Part shown: piece after piece, positions 1 through 8,948 of the stretch
Layout: each line of letters begins with the position of its first letter
How positions within the stretch are numbered: position 1 is the first letter of the stretch
Assembly: GCA_031266135.1 (NCBI GenBank)
Contig: JAISBP010000023.1
Span: 1-64,000, forward strand
DNA length: 64,000 bases
Source: Holosporales bacterium
GTDB lineage: Bacteria > Pseudomonadota > Alphaproteobacteria > RUG11792
Direction of reading: 5' to 3'
The notes under the pieces: generated by a model
Databases searched by the model: none
The model's input: the letters and a program-made list of their open reading frames with translations, nothing else
Told to the model about the DNA's origin: nothing
Made by a program: the position numbers and the translations under genes

Positions 1-363
1 CGACAATTCCCCATCATTTTGCATTAAGTGTATCACATCTATTGCTGTTTGGATTATTAGGTTGTTATGTTGAGAATGGAGGTGTGCTATGCGTTTTACC
101 GATATTAGCATTGTGGCCAGATCCATCTCCATGTTTGGCGGATCCGGGCCTTCCCATCGTGGGTCTTCCAGTATATTCACGTGCAATTGCGCCAGGACGT
201 TGCAGTTTTGTCGATCCTCGTCGCTCTTGTTGGTACCGAGATATTTTCGGAGGGCTCGGTAAGTTATTTCGAACCTTCCCTGGTCCACGAGATTCCTGGG
301 TTCTGCCGCATTGCAATTCATCCCTATCAGTATTGCCATTGATATTAGTGCTTTAATTTTCAT
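1..363 (-). CDS. secreted protein of unknown function, 3' end beyond the window
   Basis: The frame opens at an ATG at 363 and stays open for 121 codons to the first base of the window, so the C-terminus is missing. A Shine-Dalgarno AGGAG lies just upstream. The first 20 residues form a signal peptide (MKIKALISMAILIGMNCNAA), followed by a soluble, charged, probably helical region with no motif I recognise. It sits 55 bp downstream of another secreted ORFan on the same strand, so the two may be cotranscribed. A plus-strand frame over the same bases lacks a start signal and is treated as a shadow. Function unknown. Confidence 0.7.
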   Translation of the reverse strand, partial: MKIKALISMAILIGMNCNAAEPRNLVDQGRFEITYRALRKYLGTNKSDEDRQNCNVLAQLHVNILEDPRWEGPDPPNMEMDLATMLISVKRIAHLHSQHNNLIIQTAIDVIHLMQNDGELS

Positions 364-418
364 TCTGTTTCTCCTATGGTAAAACTACTTTCAAAAGAGT
401 TCGCTCTCCTATATTTTT

Positions 419-1315
419 CTATTCATCTGTGGTCTGCTGTTGCTGACGATCGGCGTATAGTCTTTGTATGTTTATTTCTAGAAGATCGGCTTCCAGTATT
501 GCTGCCAGATTAATGCCTACTGTTGCGCATACTTCCGGCTGGAGTTTCTGAAGGCTATCGAATGTTTTACTTGGATGAGTAGCCATTAATGCTCCAAGAT
601 TGATTAAGCTGCGTGCTAGATTCGGGTTTATTTGTCCAAATTCGGTGGCGAGACCATTGGATCTAAGAGCGTAATCTAGCGGAAATCCGCTCGTGTCTAC
701 TGGGTTTCCATATGGCCTATCAAGCTGTAATGGCATTCCATGCGTTTTTATTTTCCTGAACACTGTACACAGGAGGGTCAGGACTTCTGTATCAGTAGGA
801 ACCCCGGTGCGCCGAGTTCTTTCAGCGATCGATCCGAGGATATCCAGACATGGTCCATCTGTTGAAAGCAGCTTCTGTATGACAGGGATTAGCCAAATCA
901 GCTGAGTACCTTTAATAGATCCTGATTCCAGTTGTTCCTTTGGGAGGTTTGCATACGCAGACACCAGGCTTGCGAAAAGTGCTACTGTAGAATCCTCACC
1001 TTCAGATTGAGTCCGTTCCAGGAGTGATCTTATCAAAACCTCCTGGCATTCTTGGTTTTGTGTGAGGTTTAAAATGGTGGACGCCAGCTCAACTGCGTGA
1101 GGAATGCCTTCTAATCTTCCCATAATTTCTTCATGTGTGTACGGCAGTTGTTCTGAATCAAGACCTTGTTTCAGAGCCACAAGTTCTGCAAGGCCCGGTG
1201 TCCGGGCGGAATCATCTGCATCTGTTTGGTCAAACTGTTGCTGTTGTGATGCGTGGCATTGCGGCACAAGCGGCACAATAAGTGCTGCCATGGCGATTAA
1301 CACTCTAACTTTCAT
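419..1315 (-). CDS. secreted protein of unknown function, 298 aa
   Basis: N-terminal signal peptide (MKVRVLIAMAALIVPLVPQCHA), then a Gln/Asp-rich linker and an all-helical-looking soluble domain with several short leucine-rich stretches that might form an ARM/HEAT-like array (inference). AGGAGATGG lies just before the ATG. No enzyme motif seen. Export to periplasm or outside is inferred from the signal peptide. It heads a minus-strand pair with the partial secreted gene at the left edge. I do not recognise the family. Confidence 0.75.
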   Translation of the reverse strand: MKVRVLIAMAALIVPLVPQCHASQQQQFDQTDADDSARTPGLAELVALKQGLDSEQLPYTHEEIMGRLEGIPHAVELASTILNLTQNQECQEVLIRSLLERTQSEGEDSTVALFASLVSAYANLPKEQLESGSIKGTQLIWLIPVIQKLLSTDGPCLDILGSIAERTRRTGVPTDTEVLTLLCTVFRKIKTHGMPLQLDRPYGNPVDTSGFPLDYALRSNGLATEFGQINPNLARSLINLGALMATHPSKTFDSLQKLQPEVCATVGINLAAILEADLLEINIQRLYADRQQQQTTDE

Positions 1316-1456
1316 TCTCCATCTCCTTTTGAAAAGCTTCTCACAGGGGATTCTGTAATCTTAACTTGTACCAGTCTGCGCATTATATGATTATTCTTGG
1401 CCGCTGTCTATTTAAATTCGTGTTACAATGATCATAATTTGAATGAGAGAATTTTA

Positions 1457-1600
1457 ATGATCGTGGTATTTAGTTTTTACTGGGTTTGTATAATGTTTCT
1501 GGCGATCGTTGGATTTTTATTCATCGCGTCGTTCGGTTTGAATATAGACATCGCTTTCTATGAGAAATCGGATAATCTCGTTTGCAATTATGAACGATAG
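1457..1600 (+). CDS. possible small single-span membrane protein upstream of tatC
   Basis: A 47-residue frame (67 residues if an earlier ATG at 1397 is used) consisting mainly of one very hydrophobic helix followed by a short polar tail. Its end overlaps the start of tatC by 11 bases, which suggests translational coupling. tatA or tatB often precede tatC, but this lacks the Glu/Gly hinge and amphipathic helix of TatA/TatB, so I do not call it either. It may be spurious. Confidence 0.3.
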   Translation: MIVVFSFYWVCIMFLAIVGFLFIASFGLNIDIAFYEKSDNLVCNYER

Positions 1601-2330
1601 GCCTAAGACATTATTCGAACACATCATCGAACTCCGATCCGTTTTAATTAATTCAGTTTTCGCGGTGTTGGGAGCCATGATTATATGCTATGTATTCATC
1701 GACGAGATATTTATCTTTCTAGCTCGACCATTGATCAATACCTTAAAATACTGTAAACAATTCCACGAATTAGTTTATTCATCAATTTCAGAAATATTTT
1801 CGATGCATCTGAGGATTGCGTTCTATACTTCAATGTTCTTATGTTTCCCATATATTATCCATCAAGTTTGGACATTCATTAGACCGGCACTATTACCGAA
1901 AGAGTCATCCATCATCCCCAGAATAATGTTCATAACTGTGGCGCTTTTCATGGCCGGTGCTGCCTTTGCCTTCTACGTCGTCATCCCATACATCTTCGAA
2001 TTATTCATCGAGAGTAATGCTCGGTACGCGGAATTCCTCCCCAAGATAGGTGACAATATTTCATTCATCGTCATCGTTATGTTCTCATTTGGATTGAGTT
2101 TCCAGACACCCTTACTCATCATCGCCCTCGATAGATTAAAAATCTTAAGAGTTCAGACAATACAAAAATTGTGGAGAGAAGTTATACTGGCCATCATAGT
2201 CATTTCGGCCATCATCACACCTCCCGATGCGTTCAGTATGTTCTTCTTGGCGGCACCTCTGATAGCCCTCTTCGGAATATCAATATTAATTTGCAGAATT
2301 ATTAGTGATAATAAAGAAACAAATAGATAA
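1590..2330 (+). CDS. tatC: Sec-independent protein translocase subunit TatC
   Basis: TatC is the multi-spanning receptor of the twin-arginine translocase, which exports folded proteins across the inner membrane. The 246-residue protein has the family's N-terminal region (HIIELRSVL, equivalent to the usual H-x-x-E-L-R), about six membrane helices and the segment FCFPYIIHQVWTFIRPAL-like between helices 2 and 3 (here LCFPYIIHQVW...FIRPALLPKE). Length matches the family. I start at 1590 (MNDRPKTLFEH) because the extra ten residues from 1560 do not fit the family N-terminus. No tatA or tatB is seen in the window, so they must be elsewhere. Confidence 0.95.
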   Translation: MNDRPKTLFEHIIELRSVLINSVFAVLGAMIICYVFIDEIFIFLARPLINTLKYCKQFHELVYSSISEIFSMHLRIAFYTSMFLCFPYIIHQVWTFIRPALLPKESSIIPRIMFITVALFMAGAAFAFYVVIPYIFELFIESNARYAEFLPKIGDNISFIVIVMFSFGLSFQTPLLIIALDRLKILRVQTIQKLWREVILAIIVISAIITPPDAFSMFFLAAPLIALFGISILICRIISDNKETNR

Positions 2331-2430
2331 ATACATGATAAATGTGATAAAATAAAGCTATGGCACGAAGAAGACAAGGAATAGTATTCACGCCGTAGCA
2401 ATTTGAAAAATAAAGTGGGAGGAGTATACA

Positions 2431-3327
2431 ATGAAAAAGTTAACATTGACCATGTTGGTTGTGAGTTCGTGGGCGGCTCAAGTGGAGGCGAGCCATGAGA
2501 CGGCATTCCCGCCAGTCATAACCAGGGATAACCTTATCCAAGGAGATGCAATTCAACATTTGATGGGATGGATTGCTGCTCAGCCAAATTTTGTAGAGAG
2601 TTTAAAACAACCATCTCGTTACTTGGATCAAGGATGGAATTACTACGAGAATCTTACCATAAGGCATGTAACTGACCGATTCGGTCGGCCCCAACTAATC
2701 ATGCCCTTAATAAAACACGATTCTAGAAGATTTCAAGTCACAACACAGTGTAAGACAGATCAAGTAAATGAATTATTGACGGATTTTCATGAGTGGATCA
2801 GAGAAATTGTTACTCAGAGAACGCAGATAGAAAATTACTATAGGATAGAAGTTCTCACTAATAGCCCAGTGAGGACAATCCCAATCGGCTGGGCGAAGCC
2901 TAAAAAGTACAAAAGGGGAGGTGAGCTGGATATAATCAAGACAGACACAAACGATTTCAGAGTGAATACTCCATTGGATGCAGCGTTCCTGGCGGAGGAG
3001 CAGGTCACTGGATGCGCAATCGGAATAAAACACAACCCTCAATCCACAATACAACTGTTTCATGCAGCAGCAGTGGGTCCATCATGCCCATCAATTTTCC
3101 TGCATGAGATTAGCCACCATCTGAAAGCTAGAACGACATTTTCGATCATTCAAAGTACACAATGCGAGATGAGATTTAATTTCTCCGCTATTCCAGGCGG
3201 GGATTTTGAACTCGGAGCAGTATTACCAACTTCGTGGGGACAGGCAGCAACAACGAAATATAGGATGGCGGACGGGTGCTGGCCGGAGTTCAGACAATTC
3301 AACAGAATACCTCTTCAGCGTATCTAG
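2431..3327 (+). CDS. secreted HExxH putative zinc metalloprotease
   Basis: A signal peptide (about residues 1-20, ending VEA) is preceded by a strong GGGAGGAG site. Near residues 225-229 is HEISHH, a zinc-binding HExxH signature in the context SIFLHEISHH, which resembles the SIFHEFxHCLH of the three M91-like proteins at 51.8-56.8 kb. The N-terminal part does not align with them by eye, and the E-E-x-x-T-I-x-G segment they carry after HExxH is not visible here; the C-terminus after about residue 250 looks unlike a family end and could follow an old frameshift. Secreted metallopeptidase or effector is an inference from the motif. Confidence 0.65.
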   Translation: MKKLTLTMLVVSSWAAQVEASHETAFPPVITRDNLIQGDAIQHLMGWIAAQPNFVESLKQPSRYLDQGWNYYENLTIRHVTDRFGRPQLIMPLIKHDSRRFQVTTQCKTDQVNELLTDFHEWIREIVTQRTQIENYYRIEVLTNSPVRTIPIGWAKPKKYKRGGELDIIKTDTNDFRVNTPLDAAFLAEEQVTGCAIGIKHNPQSTIQLFHAAAVGPSCPSIFLHEISHHLKARTTFSIIQSTQCEMRFNFSAIPGGDFELGAVLPTSWGQAATTKYRMADGCWPEFRQFNRIPLQRI

Positions 3328-3446
3328 AAAGAACCAAGGGGCACATCATAAGTACGTAGAAGATCTCACTTCACCGAGAGGAGGATTAAGTATTAGATTA
3401 ATCATGACTGCTGGTTGTGGAGAGTTAGGGAAGGTATCTAATCGTG

Positions 3447-4406
3447 ATGGATCTTATACTGGGTGAGAAGAAACTGAAGAGCCGTGTATTCCTGGCTCCG
3501 ATGGCGGGGGGCACCGATCTCCCGTTCAGGGAAATAGTACGAGGATTTGGAGATTTCGTTATGTATAGCGAGATGGTGGCCAGTTACGCCGTGATCAGGG
3601 ACGTAAATAGAACGCGCCGAATGATGGAACTAACGGGTGATGAATGGACGGGGATCCAGATAGTGGGAGCCGATCCCAGGATCATGGCCGAGGCCGCCAG
3701 GAAGAGTCATGACCTAGGGGCACCGTTCCTGGATATCAATATGGGGTGCCCCGTCAAGAAGATCGTGAAAACAGAGGCCGGATCCGCCCTCATGAAAAAT
3801 GAAAGGTTGGCGGCCGAGATTATGAGGGCGGTCGTACGGGCCGTCCCAATTCCGGTGACCCTAAAAATACGCCTCGGATGGAGTGAGGAACATCAAAATG
3901 CCATCCAGATTGCAAGGATCGCTCAAGATAGCGGGATCCAAATGATAAGCGTCCATGGCAGGACACGGTCGCAATTATATACTGGGAAAGCGGATTGGAG
4001 GGCCATCAGAACCGTCAAGGAAAGTGTGCAAATACCAGTCATAGTCAACGGTGATATAACGAGCGTCGAGACCGCGAAGGAGGCGCTGGAAGAGGGTAGG
4101 GCGGATGGCGTGATGATTGGTCGCGGAACATTGGGCGCCCCGTGGATCCTGCGTCAAATACATGATAGTATTGAAGGATACTCACAAGATTCTCTGATTA
4201 CAGCTATGACTCGTCGCAATACCTTAGAAAATCATATTCAAAAGATATTCGAGTTTTACCCGTCATCAAAAGCGATTATTAATTGTAAGAAAGTACTGAT
4301 GATGTATTGCAGGGGAACGCCCAATGCATCACAAATAAGGCAACAAATAATGACGATAGAAGATTTGGCACAGATCAATGAGATTATGCAGATGATATTT
4401 GAATAG
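3447..4406 (+). CDS. dusB: tRNA-dihydrouridine synthase B family
   Basis: FMN-dependent reduction of uridine to dihydrouridine in the tRNA D-loop. The TIM barrel starts with the family signature VFLAPMAGGTDLPFR; DINMGCPVKKI contains the catalytic Cys, KIRLGW and ISVHGRTRSQLYTGKADW are conserved FMN/RNA-contact segments, and VNGDI and GRGTLGAPWI complete the phosphate-binding end of the barrel. 319 residues, normal for DusB (NifR3 type). The ATG at 3447 is preferred over the GTG at 3444. The standard alphaproteobacterial partner genes (ntrB/ntrC) are absent around it. Confidence 0.93.
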   Translation: MDLILGEKKLKSRVFLAPMAGGTDLPFREIVRGFGDFVMYSEMVASYAVIRDVNRTRRMMELTGDEWTGIQIVGADPRIMAEAARKSHDLGAPFLDINMGCPVKKIVKTEAGSALMKNERLAAEIMRAVVRAVPIPVTLKIRLGWSEEHQNAIQIARIAQDSGIQMISVHGRTRSQLYTGKADWRAIRTVKESVQIPVIVNGDITSVETAKEALEEGRADGVMIGRGTLGAPWILRQIHDSIEGYSQDSLITAMTRRNTLENHIQKIFEFYPSSKAIINCKKVLMMYCRGTPNASQIRQQIMTIEDLAQINEIMQMIFE

Positions 4407-4475
4407 ATCTATTGACATATCATAGCATTTTGATGTATACCATCAGTAACGTCAGATTATTAAACAATAAATTAT

Positions 4476-6002
4476 ATGAAAACTGAAGGATTATACCAGA
4501 TAATATGCAGAGTTGTAGTGGCTTTAATAATCGCCATATGTAACGTTCGAGGCTCAGCCCCACGTGAACCAGAACCACTGTGGCTCGTTTTTTCAACGAC
4601 GGACGGGATATATGCCGATGCAACGGCCGTGGCAATCCAGTCGCTACTGTTATACTGGAATCCGGAAGGTAAAAAGATTGGAATCCTCGTCCTCGGAGAT
4701 CAACTAACGCCAGCAACTATAGCCAGATTTCAACAAATGGGAGTTCGAGTTGAAAACATTGCAGATAGATTTCTGGAGTTGGCTGATCGATACATAATTA
4801 CTGGCTGGAATAGGTTGGTTTCACTCCAGCCGTGGCTACCGGAAATCCTCCCTGATCTTGGAATTGATGGCATATTTTGCCAGATGGATTCAGATATATT
4901 TGTGATGAGAGACCTCGTTACTCCATTAATCGAAGAGGCGTCTCGTATGACGCAGCCTATAAGCGCCGTGAACCAGAGTTATGTTACTGTTGAACATGCG
5001 TCTGATGTCCGGCTTGGTACATCTCTAGGTGCTGGCGTCGTGCTGTGGGATCTGCGGCGTTTGGCTGAAACTGGAGTTTCGTTATCCGAAAAATTTCAAT
5101 TAGATGTAGAGGACGATAGGATGTTTGGAACACCCCAAGTGCAAAGCCTTATTCGTAACCTTATAGGCAAGGGTCGCGACTCCGAAGCACTCCAAACATT
5201 GGATCAAATCGTTAGCAAGCCTCGTACTTTTTACGACGATTCTGATGGAAGGACGCCAATTGAGAAACTTGCTCAGAATGATGTTTTAAAGAATGATGCA
5301 GAACTTGTATCGATACTACGAGAAATCAATGACAGGATGCAAGGCAAACTATTCATAAGATTAAATTGCGCTATCGGGGCAGCGGTGAATTTTGTTTATC
5401 GTATTTTTGAAGATGATATTGTTTTCGAGCCACCGGAAGATGGGACTCCTTTCGTTAATTGTAACGGTGTTTTTTGTCAAGAAGCCACTCTTAGCACGGC
5501 GGCAACCTTAAATTTACCACTAAGGTCTAATCTTCTGGTGAAAAATATTTGCCCATGGTTAGAGAAGCCTCGTGCGTATCCATTCTTAAGATCGACCTTG
5601 ATTCCGAGTAGTATGTTATCAACCCTTATCGCTTACGCCAAAAGTCCCGCTATTCTTGATCACATGGCAGAAGAATTTGCAAATGTGCTAGTTTTACATT
5701 TTGATGGGTGTCGGAAGCCTTGGGATCCAAATTTTACGGAAGGATTAGTTGGCTCAGAATTAGCCTGGGCCACAAATGCGCGAGAATTTTATTACGCAGT
5801 ATTATCAATGACTTCATTTGCAGAGCCCGATAGAGCACCTGTAACACCTGAACAACTTGAACAATTAAGAGGTGCATTGCTTTTCACAGAAGAGCAAGCC
5901 AAAGATCATTTGACACAACTCGTCAGCGAACATACGGAAGAAATAGATGCAACACTTGCCAAGATAGCAGATCTCAAAAAGGCTATGGTTTCTGATGAGT
6001 AG
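4476..6002 (+). CDS. secreted GT8-like glycosyltransferase, putative effector
   Basis: A 508-residue protein with an N-terminal hydrophobic segment (residues 9-26) that fits a signal peptide or anchor. After it comes a glycosyltransferase family 8-like domain: start WLVFSTTDGIYADATAVAIQSLL, a metal-binding DxD in QMDSDIFV (Asp138, Asp140), and GAGVVLWDLRRL, the counterpart of the N-x-G-x-x-L-x-N-L strand of GT8 enzymes. A C-terminal 200 residues has no match I know and ends in a Glu/Lys-rich helix. GT8 enzymes move a sugar from a nucleotide-sugar donor; bacterial ones usually work in the cytosol on LPS, so an exported one suggests a host-directed target (inference). Confidence 0.6.
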   Translation: MKTEGLYQIICRVVVALIIAICNVRGSAPREPEPLWLVFSTTDGIYADATAVAIQSLLLYWNPEGKKIGILVLGDQLTPATIARFQQMGVRVENIADRFLELADRYIITGWNRLVSLQPWLPEILPDLGIDGIFCQMDSDIFVMRDLVTPLIEEASRMTQPISAVNQSYVTVEHASDVRLGTSLGAGVVLWDLRRLAETGVSLSEKFQLDVEDDRMFGTPQVQSLIRNLIGKGRDSEALQTLDQIVSKPRTFYDDSDGRTPIEKLAQNDVLKNDAELVSILREINDRMQGKLFIRLNCAIGAAVNFVYRIFEDDIVFEPPEDGTPFVNCNGVFCQEATLSTAATLNLPLRSNLLVKNICPWLEKPRAYPFLRSTLIPSSMLSTLIAYAKSPAILDHMAEEFANVLVLHFDGCRKPWDPNFTEGLVGSELAWATNAREFYYAVLSMTSFAEPDRAPVTPEQLEQLRGALLFTEEQAKDHLTQLVSEHTEEIDATLAKIADLKKAMVSDE

Positions 6003-6118
6003 GCTGGATTTATTCACAGTGTTTTCTAAATTAGGTGTTTTGACAAATAGGATTTTTACATAGCATTCAGAATTTATCGTAAAATTGGTGTTACAGTGCC
6101 AAACTGAATTGTGAAGTG

Positions 6119-7366
6119 ATGTTTAATTTCAGACTTAATGCAATGATGTCTATGTTCACATGTTGGATGTTTTACCTATATGTATACATAACACGTGTGG
6201 AACCGGGTGTTTTAGCCGATGATCTGATGAATGAGTTTTCGATGACTGCATCTGTGCTCGGTACTGCGATGTCAATGTTGTATATACCATATGTAACGAT
6301 GCAAATTCCATGCGGAGTTATTACTGATAAACTCGGCGTCAAGACAGTCGTGGTTATAAGTAGCTTCCTCTGCGCGATTGGTACATTTATTTTTGGCGCT
6401 GCGACAACTGTTTTCCAGTTAGAAGTTGCGAGATTCTTGATTGGATTATCGTCAGCGGCTGCGTTCTTATGTTGTGGGAAAGTAGCTCTAGAGTATTTCG
6501 AAGAGCGGAAGTATGCGATGCTAACTGGAATTACGATGGGTATCGGATGTTTAGGCGGGATATCTGGGACGGCTCCCACCGTGTTTTTAGCGAATAAACT
6601 TGGGTGGAGAAATGAGATGTATGTGACCGGAGCGTTCGGAATATTAACGGCCATCATGGCCATCATTTTCTTGAAGAAAAAAGATACGAAGGCTGCAACA
6701 AAAAGTACTGATTCTCATTTTCTTGCTGGGCTCTTCGCGATTGCATCCAAACCCAAAGCATGGATACTTGGATTTTATGGGGCCATTTCATACCTTACCT
6801 TAAGTGTTATAGCAGAGCTATGGGGAGTTCCTTTCATGGAACAGAGGTATGGAATATCGACGGCACAAGCATCTCTAACATCACTCATCATTTTCATTGG
6901 ATATGGTGTCGGCTCATTCCTTTCGGCTCTGATAGCTGAAAAGATTAATAGCTATAAACGGGTAATTATTATTTTCTCGATGGGATTGATTATTTCTTTT
7001 TGGTATGCGATATATAGCGATACCATCGGCTTTGCCTGGAATATGTTTGCTTTATTCATGGGGGGATTCTTCGCGGGAGCCGGGATTTTGTGTTTTACTC
7101 TAGCATACAACATGGTTCCAGAAAATTTCGATGGCACTTCATCGGGATTCATGAATGCATTGATAATGTCGAGCGCGATACTATTCCAGCCTCTCCTAGG
7201 CGAATTACTAGATTTCTTTAGGAATGGCATGGTGACTGATGGAGGAGAGCCAATATATACCATCGGAATGTATAGAAGCGCATTCTTATTCGTTATTTTA
7301 GCGATGGTATTATCAGGTATCTCTACATTCTTTATCGATGATAAACGTTGTTCAAAGACTTCATAA
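6119..7366 (+). CDS. MFS transporter
   Basis: A 415-residue, 12-helix carrier of the major facilitator superfamily. The loop 2-3 signature appears as GVITDKLGVKTVV, and the second half repeats the fold. The sequence style (RVEPGVLADDLMNEF, SMLYIPYVTMQIPCG) is that of the MFS carriers common in Legionella, Coxiella and Holosporales, whose substrates are mostly unassigned. I start at ATG 6119; a GTG at 6116 adds one residue. It probably imports a host metabolite, but the substrate cannot be read from sequence. Confidence 0.88.
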   Translation: MFNFRLNAMMSMFTCWMFYLYVYITRVEPGVLADDLMNEFSMTASVLGTAMSMLYIPYVTMQIPCGVITDKLGVKTVVVISSFLCAIGTFIFGAATTVFQLEVARFLIGLSSAAAFLCCGKVALEYFEERKYAMLTGITMGIGCLGGISGTAPTVFLANKLGWRNEMYVTGAFGILTAIMAIIFLKKKDTKAATKSTDSHFLAGLFAIASKPKAWILGFYGAISYLTLSVIAELWGVPFMEQRYGISTAQASLTSLIIFIGYGVGSFLSALIAEKINSYKRVIIIFSMGLIISFWYAIYSDTIGFAWNMFALFMGGFFAGAGILCFTLAYNMVPENFDGTSSGFMNALIMSSAILFQPLLGELLDFFRNGMVTDGGEPIYTIGMYRSAFLFVILAMVLSGISTFFIDDKRCSKTS

Positions 7367-7492
7367 ACTATGTCCGTCAGTACTAAGTTTTAGAAATAGA
7401 ATCAATCCTAATATAATTAGCTCCTTGGTGAACTCAGTACACTCTGGGTTCAGTGCCATGTATCATTGTTTCAAAGATTCTGGAGTGTGTCT

Positions 7493-7604
7493 AATTATAC
7501 TCGTTCCACTTTTCAATCATATAAAATTAAGTGTAATGAATGCCTAAAATCCAGCGTTATTAAAGCAAAAAATAATGCGTTTGGTAAGTAGAACGAGTAT
7601 AATT
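7493..7604. repeat. 112-bp element with 19-bp terminal inverted repeats
   Basis: Left end AATTATACTCGTTCCACTT (7493-7511) and right end AAGTAGAACGAGTATAATT (7586-7604) are inverted repeats with one mismatch. The interior is AT-rich with no gene. A diverged, partly matching copy of the interior and right half lies at about 59915-59982. It has the shape of a small non-autonomous transposon (MITE), but no clear target duplication is visible. It lies downstream of the MFS gene and downstream of the convergent gene at 7633. Confidence 0.6.
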
Positions 7605-7632
7605 CTGGTAGATACTTACTATTCTGCCTCTT

Positions 7633-8127
7633 TTACTTCTGTTTCGTTTCAGGCGGATGAATAGTTCTCTTCCCGAGGGTTTCTCCTCCCCACGCTGCAC
7701 CGATTGCCAATGTTAATGCTACCGATGCCAATCCAGCAGAAGTTCTACAAGATATACCATTTTCGCTTAAACGTCCTAAAAATTGCCCAGTCTCGCTAGA
7801 TTTTCCTCCGCATATGAATCCAGCGTTCACACCACTCATAAGAGACGATAAATAACCTGGCTCAGCATCATTTCTGAACCACTCTGCAGCTATGGCCAAT
7901 CCTCCACCTATACAAGCGCCGTAAACAGCATGTCCAAATCCACTCGTGGTTTGATCTTTTGCATAGGCATTTCGAGCTACTATCATTCCTGCTCCAGTTA
8001 ACCCTGCTCCTAACCCAGCTCCAATTACGACATATCTAGCATCATACGTCACTTGATTGACAAGATTGGTTCCTGCATATCCAGCCGATATATCAAGACA
8101 TAGAAAAAATAATAAACACTTTTGCAT
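7633..8127 (-). CDS. glycine-rich secreted/membrane protein, unknown function
   Basis: A 164-residue protein with a signal peptide (about residues 1-17 from MQKCLLFFLCL) followed by several Gly/Ala-rich hydrophobic segments with GxxxG spacing, as in glycine-zipper membrane proteins. The ATG at 8127 is chosen over 8145 because GGGAGGAAG lies seven bases before it; the longer form would begin upstream of its own ribosome site. It follows a similar protein at 8167-8688 with about 40 bp between them, so the two likely form an operon of related pore-like or membrane-inserted proteins (inference). Confidence 0.7.
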   Translation of the reverse strand: MQKCLLFFLCLDISAGYAGTNLVNQVTYDARYVVIGAGLGAGLTGAGMIVARNAYAKDQTTSGFGHAVYGACIGGGLAIAAEWFRNDAEPGYLSSLMSGVNAGFICGGKSSETGQFLGRLSENGISCRTSAGLASVALTLAIGAAWGGETLGKRTIHPPETKQK

Positions 8128-8166
8128 AAAAATTCTTCCTCCCATAAATTAAATTACTTTGAATTC

Positions 8167-8688
8167 CTATAAAGTATCTGGAATAATTGAACGTTCGTTA
8201 TGTGGATTATCATTTTTTAATGTTGTTTGGATATCCTCGATGGTATCTGCAATAGCTACGCCAACGGCTGCTCCAACAGCAAGTCCTGCTCCAATTATCG
8301 TTACAGATCTAATCGATCCAAACCAGGAAGTACCATATGATGTATAAACGCTACGTCCAGTGCTCGCAGCAAGTGCGCCAAGGGCAGTTCCTCTGACAGC
8401 TCCGAGAATAGCGTTTGCAGTCACAGAGTCATCGTACTTTTTGGCTATGATGGCGCTGGTTATAGTTCCAACGACAGTTGCCAAAGGCACTGCTGGCTGC
8501 TGATAAAAAGGCCTATCATTATACGATGCAGCTATGAACCCACCGGCTATTAAAGCTCCACCTACTCCAGCAGCAACCCTTTTTATGTTTACAGTAGATG
8601 CATTTTCCTCGCTGACAGCAAGAACTCTTCCACTTAGCAGGAATAAGCCTAATGCAACACCAAATAGAATTCTCATAGTTTTGTCCAT
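8167..8688 (-). CDS. glycine-rich secreted/membrane protein, unknown function
   Basis: A 173-residue protein with a signal peptide ending near GRVLA, then alternating Gly/Ala hydrophobic stretches (AAGVGGALIAGG, IIGAGLAVGAAVG) typical of glycine-zipper membrane proteins, and a charged C-terminus. The ATG at 8688 is used; a TTG at 8697 lies nearer to a GAAGG and could be the true start. First gene of a two-gene minus-strand unit with the similar protein at 7633-8127. The two may be distant paralogues. Function unknown. Confidence 0.7.
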   Translation of the reverse strand: MDKTMRILFGVALGLFLLSGRVLAVSEENASTVNIKRVAAGVGGALIAGGFIAASYNDRPFYQQPAVPLATVVGTITSAIIAKKYDDSVTANAILGAVRGTALGALAASTGRSVYTSYGTSWFGSIRSVTIIGAGLAVGAAVGVAIADTIEDIQTTLKNDNPHNERSIIPDTL

Positions 8689-8948
8689 TCTAAACAATGA
8701 ACCTTCAGTATAATTTCTTTAACAATTATAGATTATAAAAAAATTATTTAAAAATTATTAAAAAGAACAAAAAAATATTAAATCGAATTAGTTAATTTCA
8801 GTTTTGTATAAGAATACTAAGAAACCAAAGGTAAAAGACCATCACGTAGGCCTCATAACAATTTGTTATAATTCTAGATTTTTTAATCATTTATTAATAT
8901 TGGCTGATTAGTATATTGCTTGAAGCCTTTCAATTACCTTTTCCGAAT

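Noticed and set aside
42-356. Plus-strand frame of 104 codons at the left edge
   Set aside because: It lies opposite a minus-strand gene with a signal peptide and a good ribosome site, and has none itself.
3206-3466. 86-codon plus-strand frame overlapping the HExxH gene and dusB
   Set aside because: Composition is not protein-like and it overlaps two better genes.
7338-7547. 69-codon frame after the MFS gene
   Set aside because: It crosses into the inverted-repeat element and has no ribosome site.
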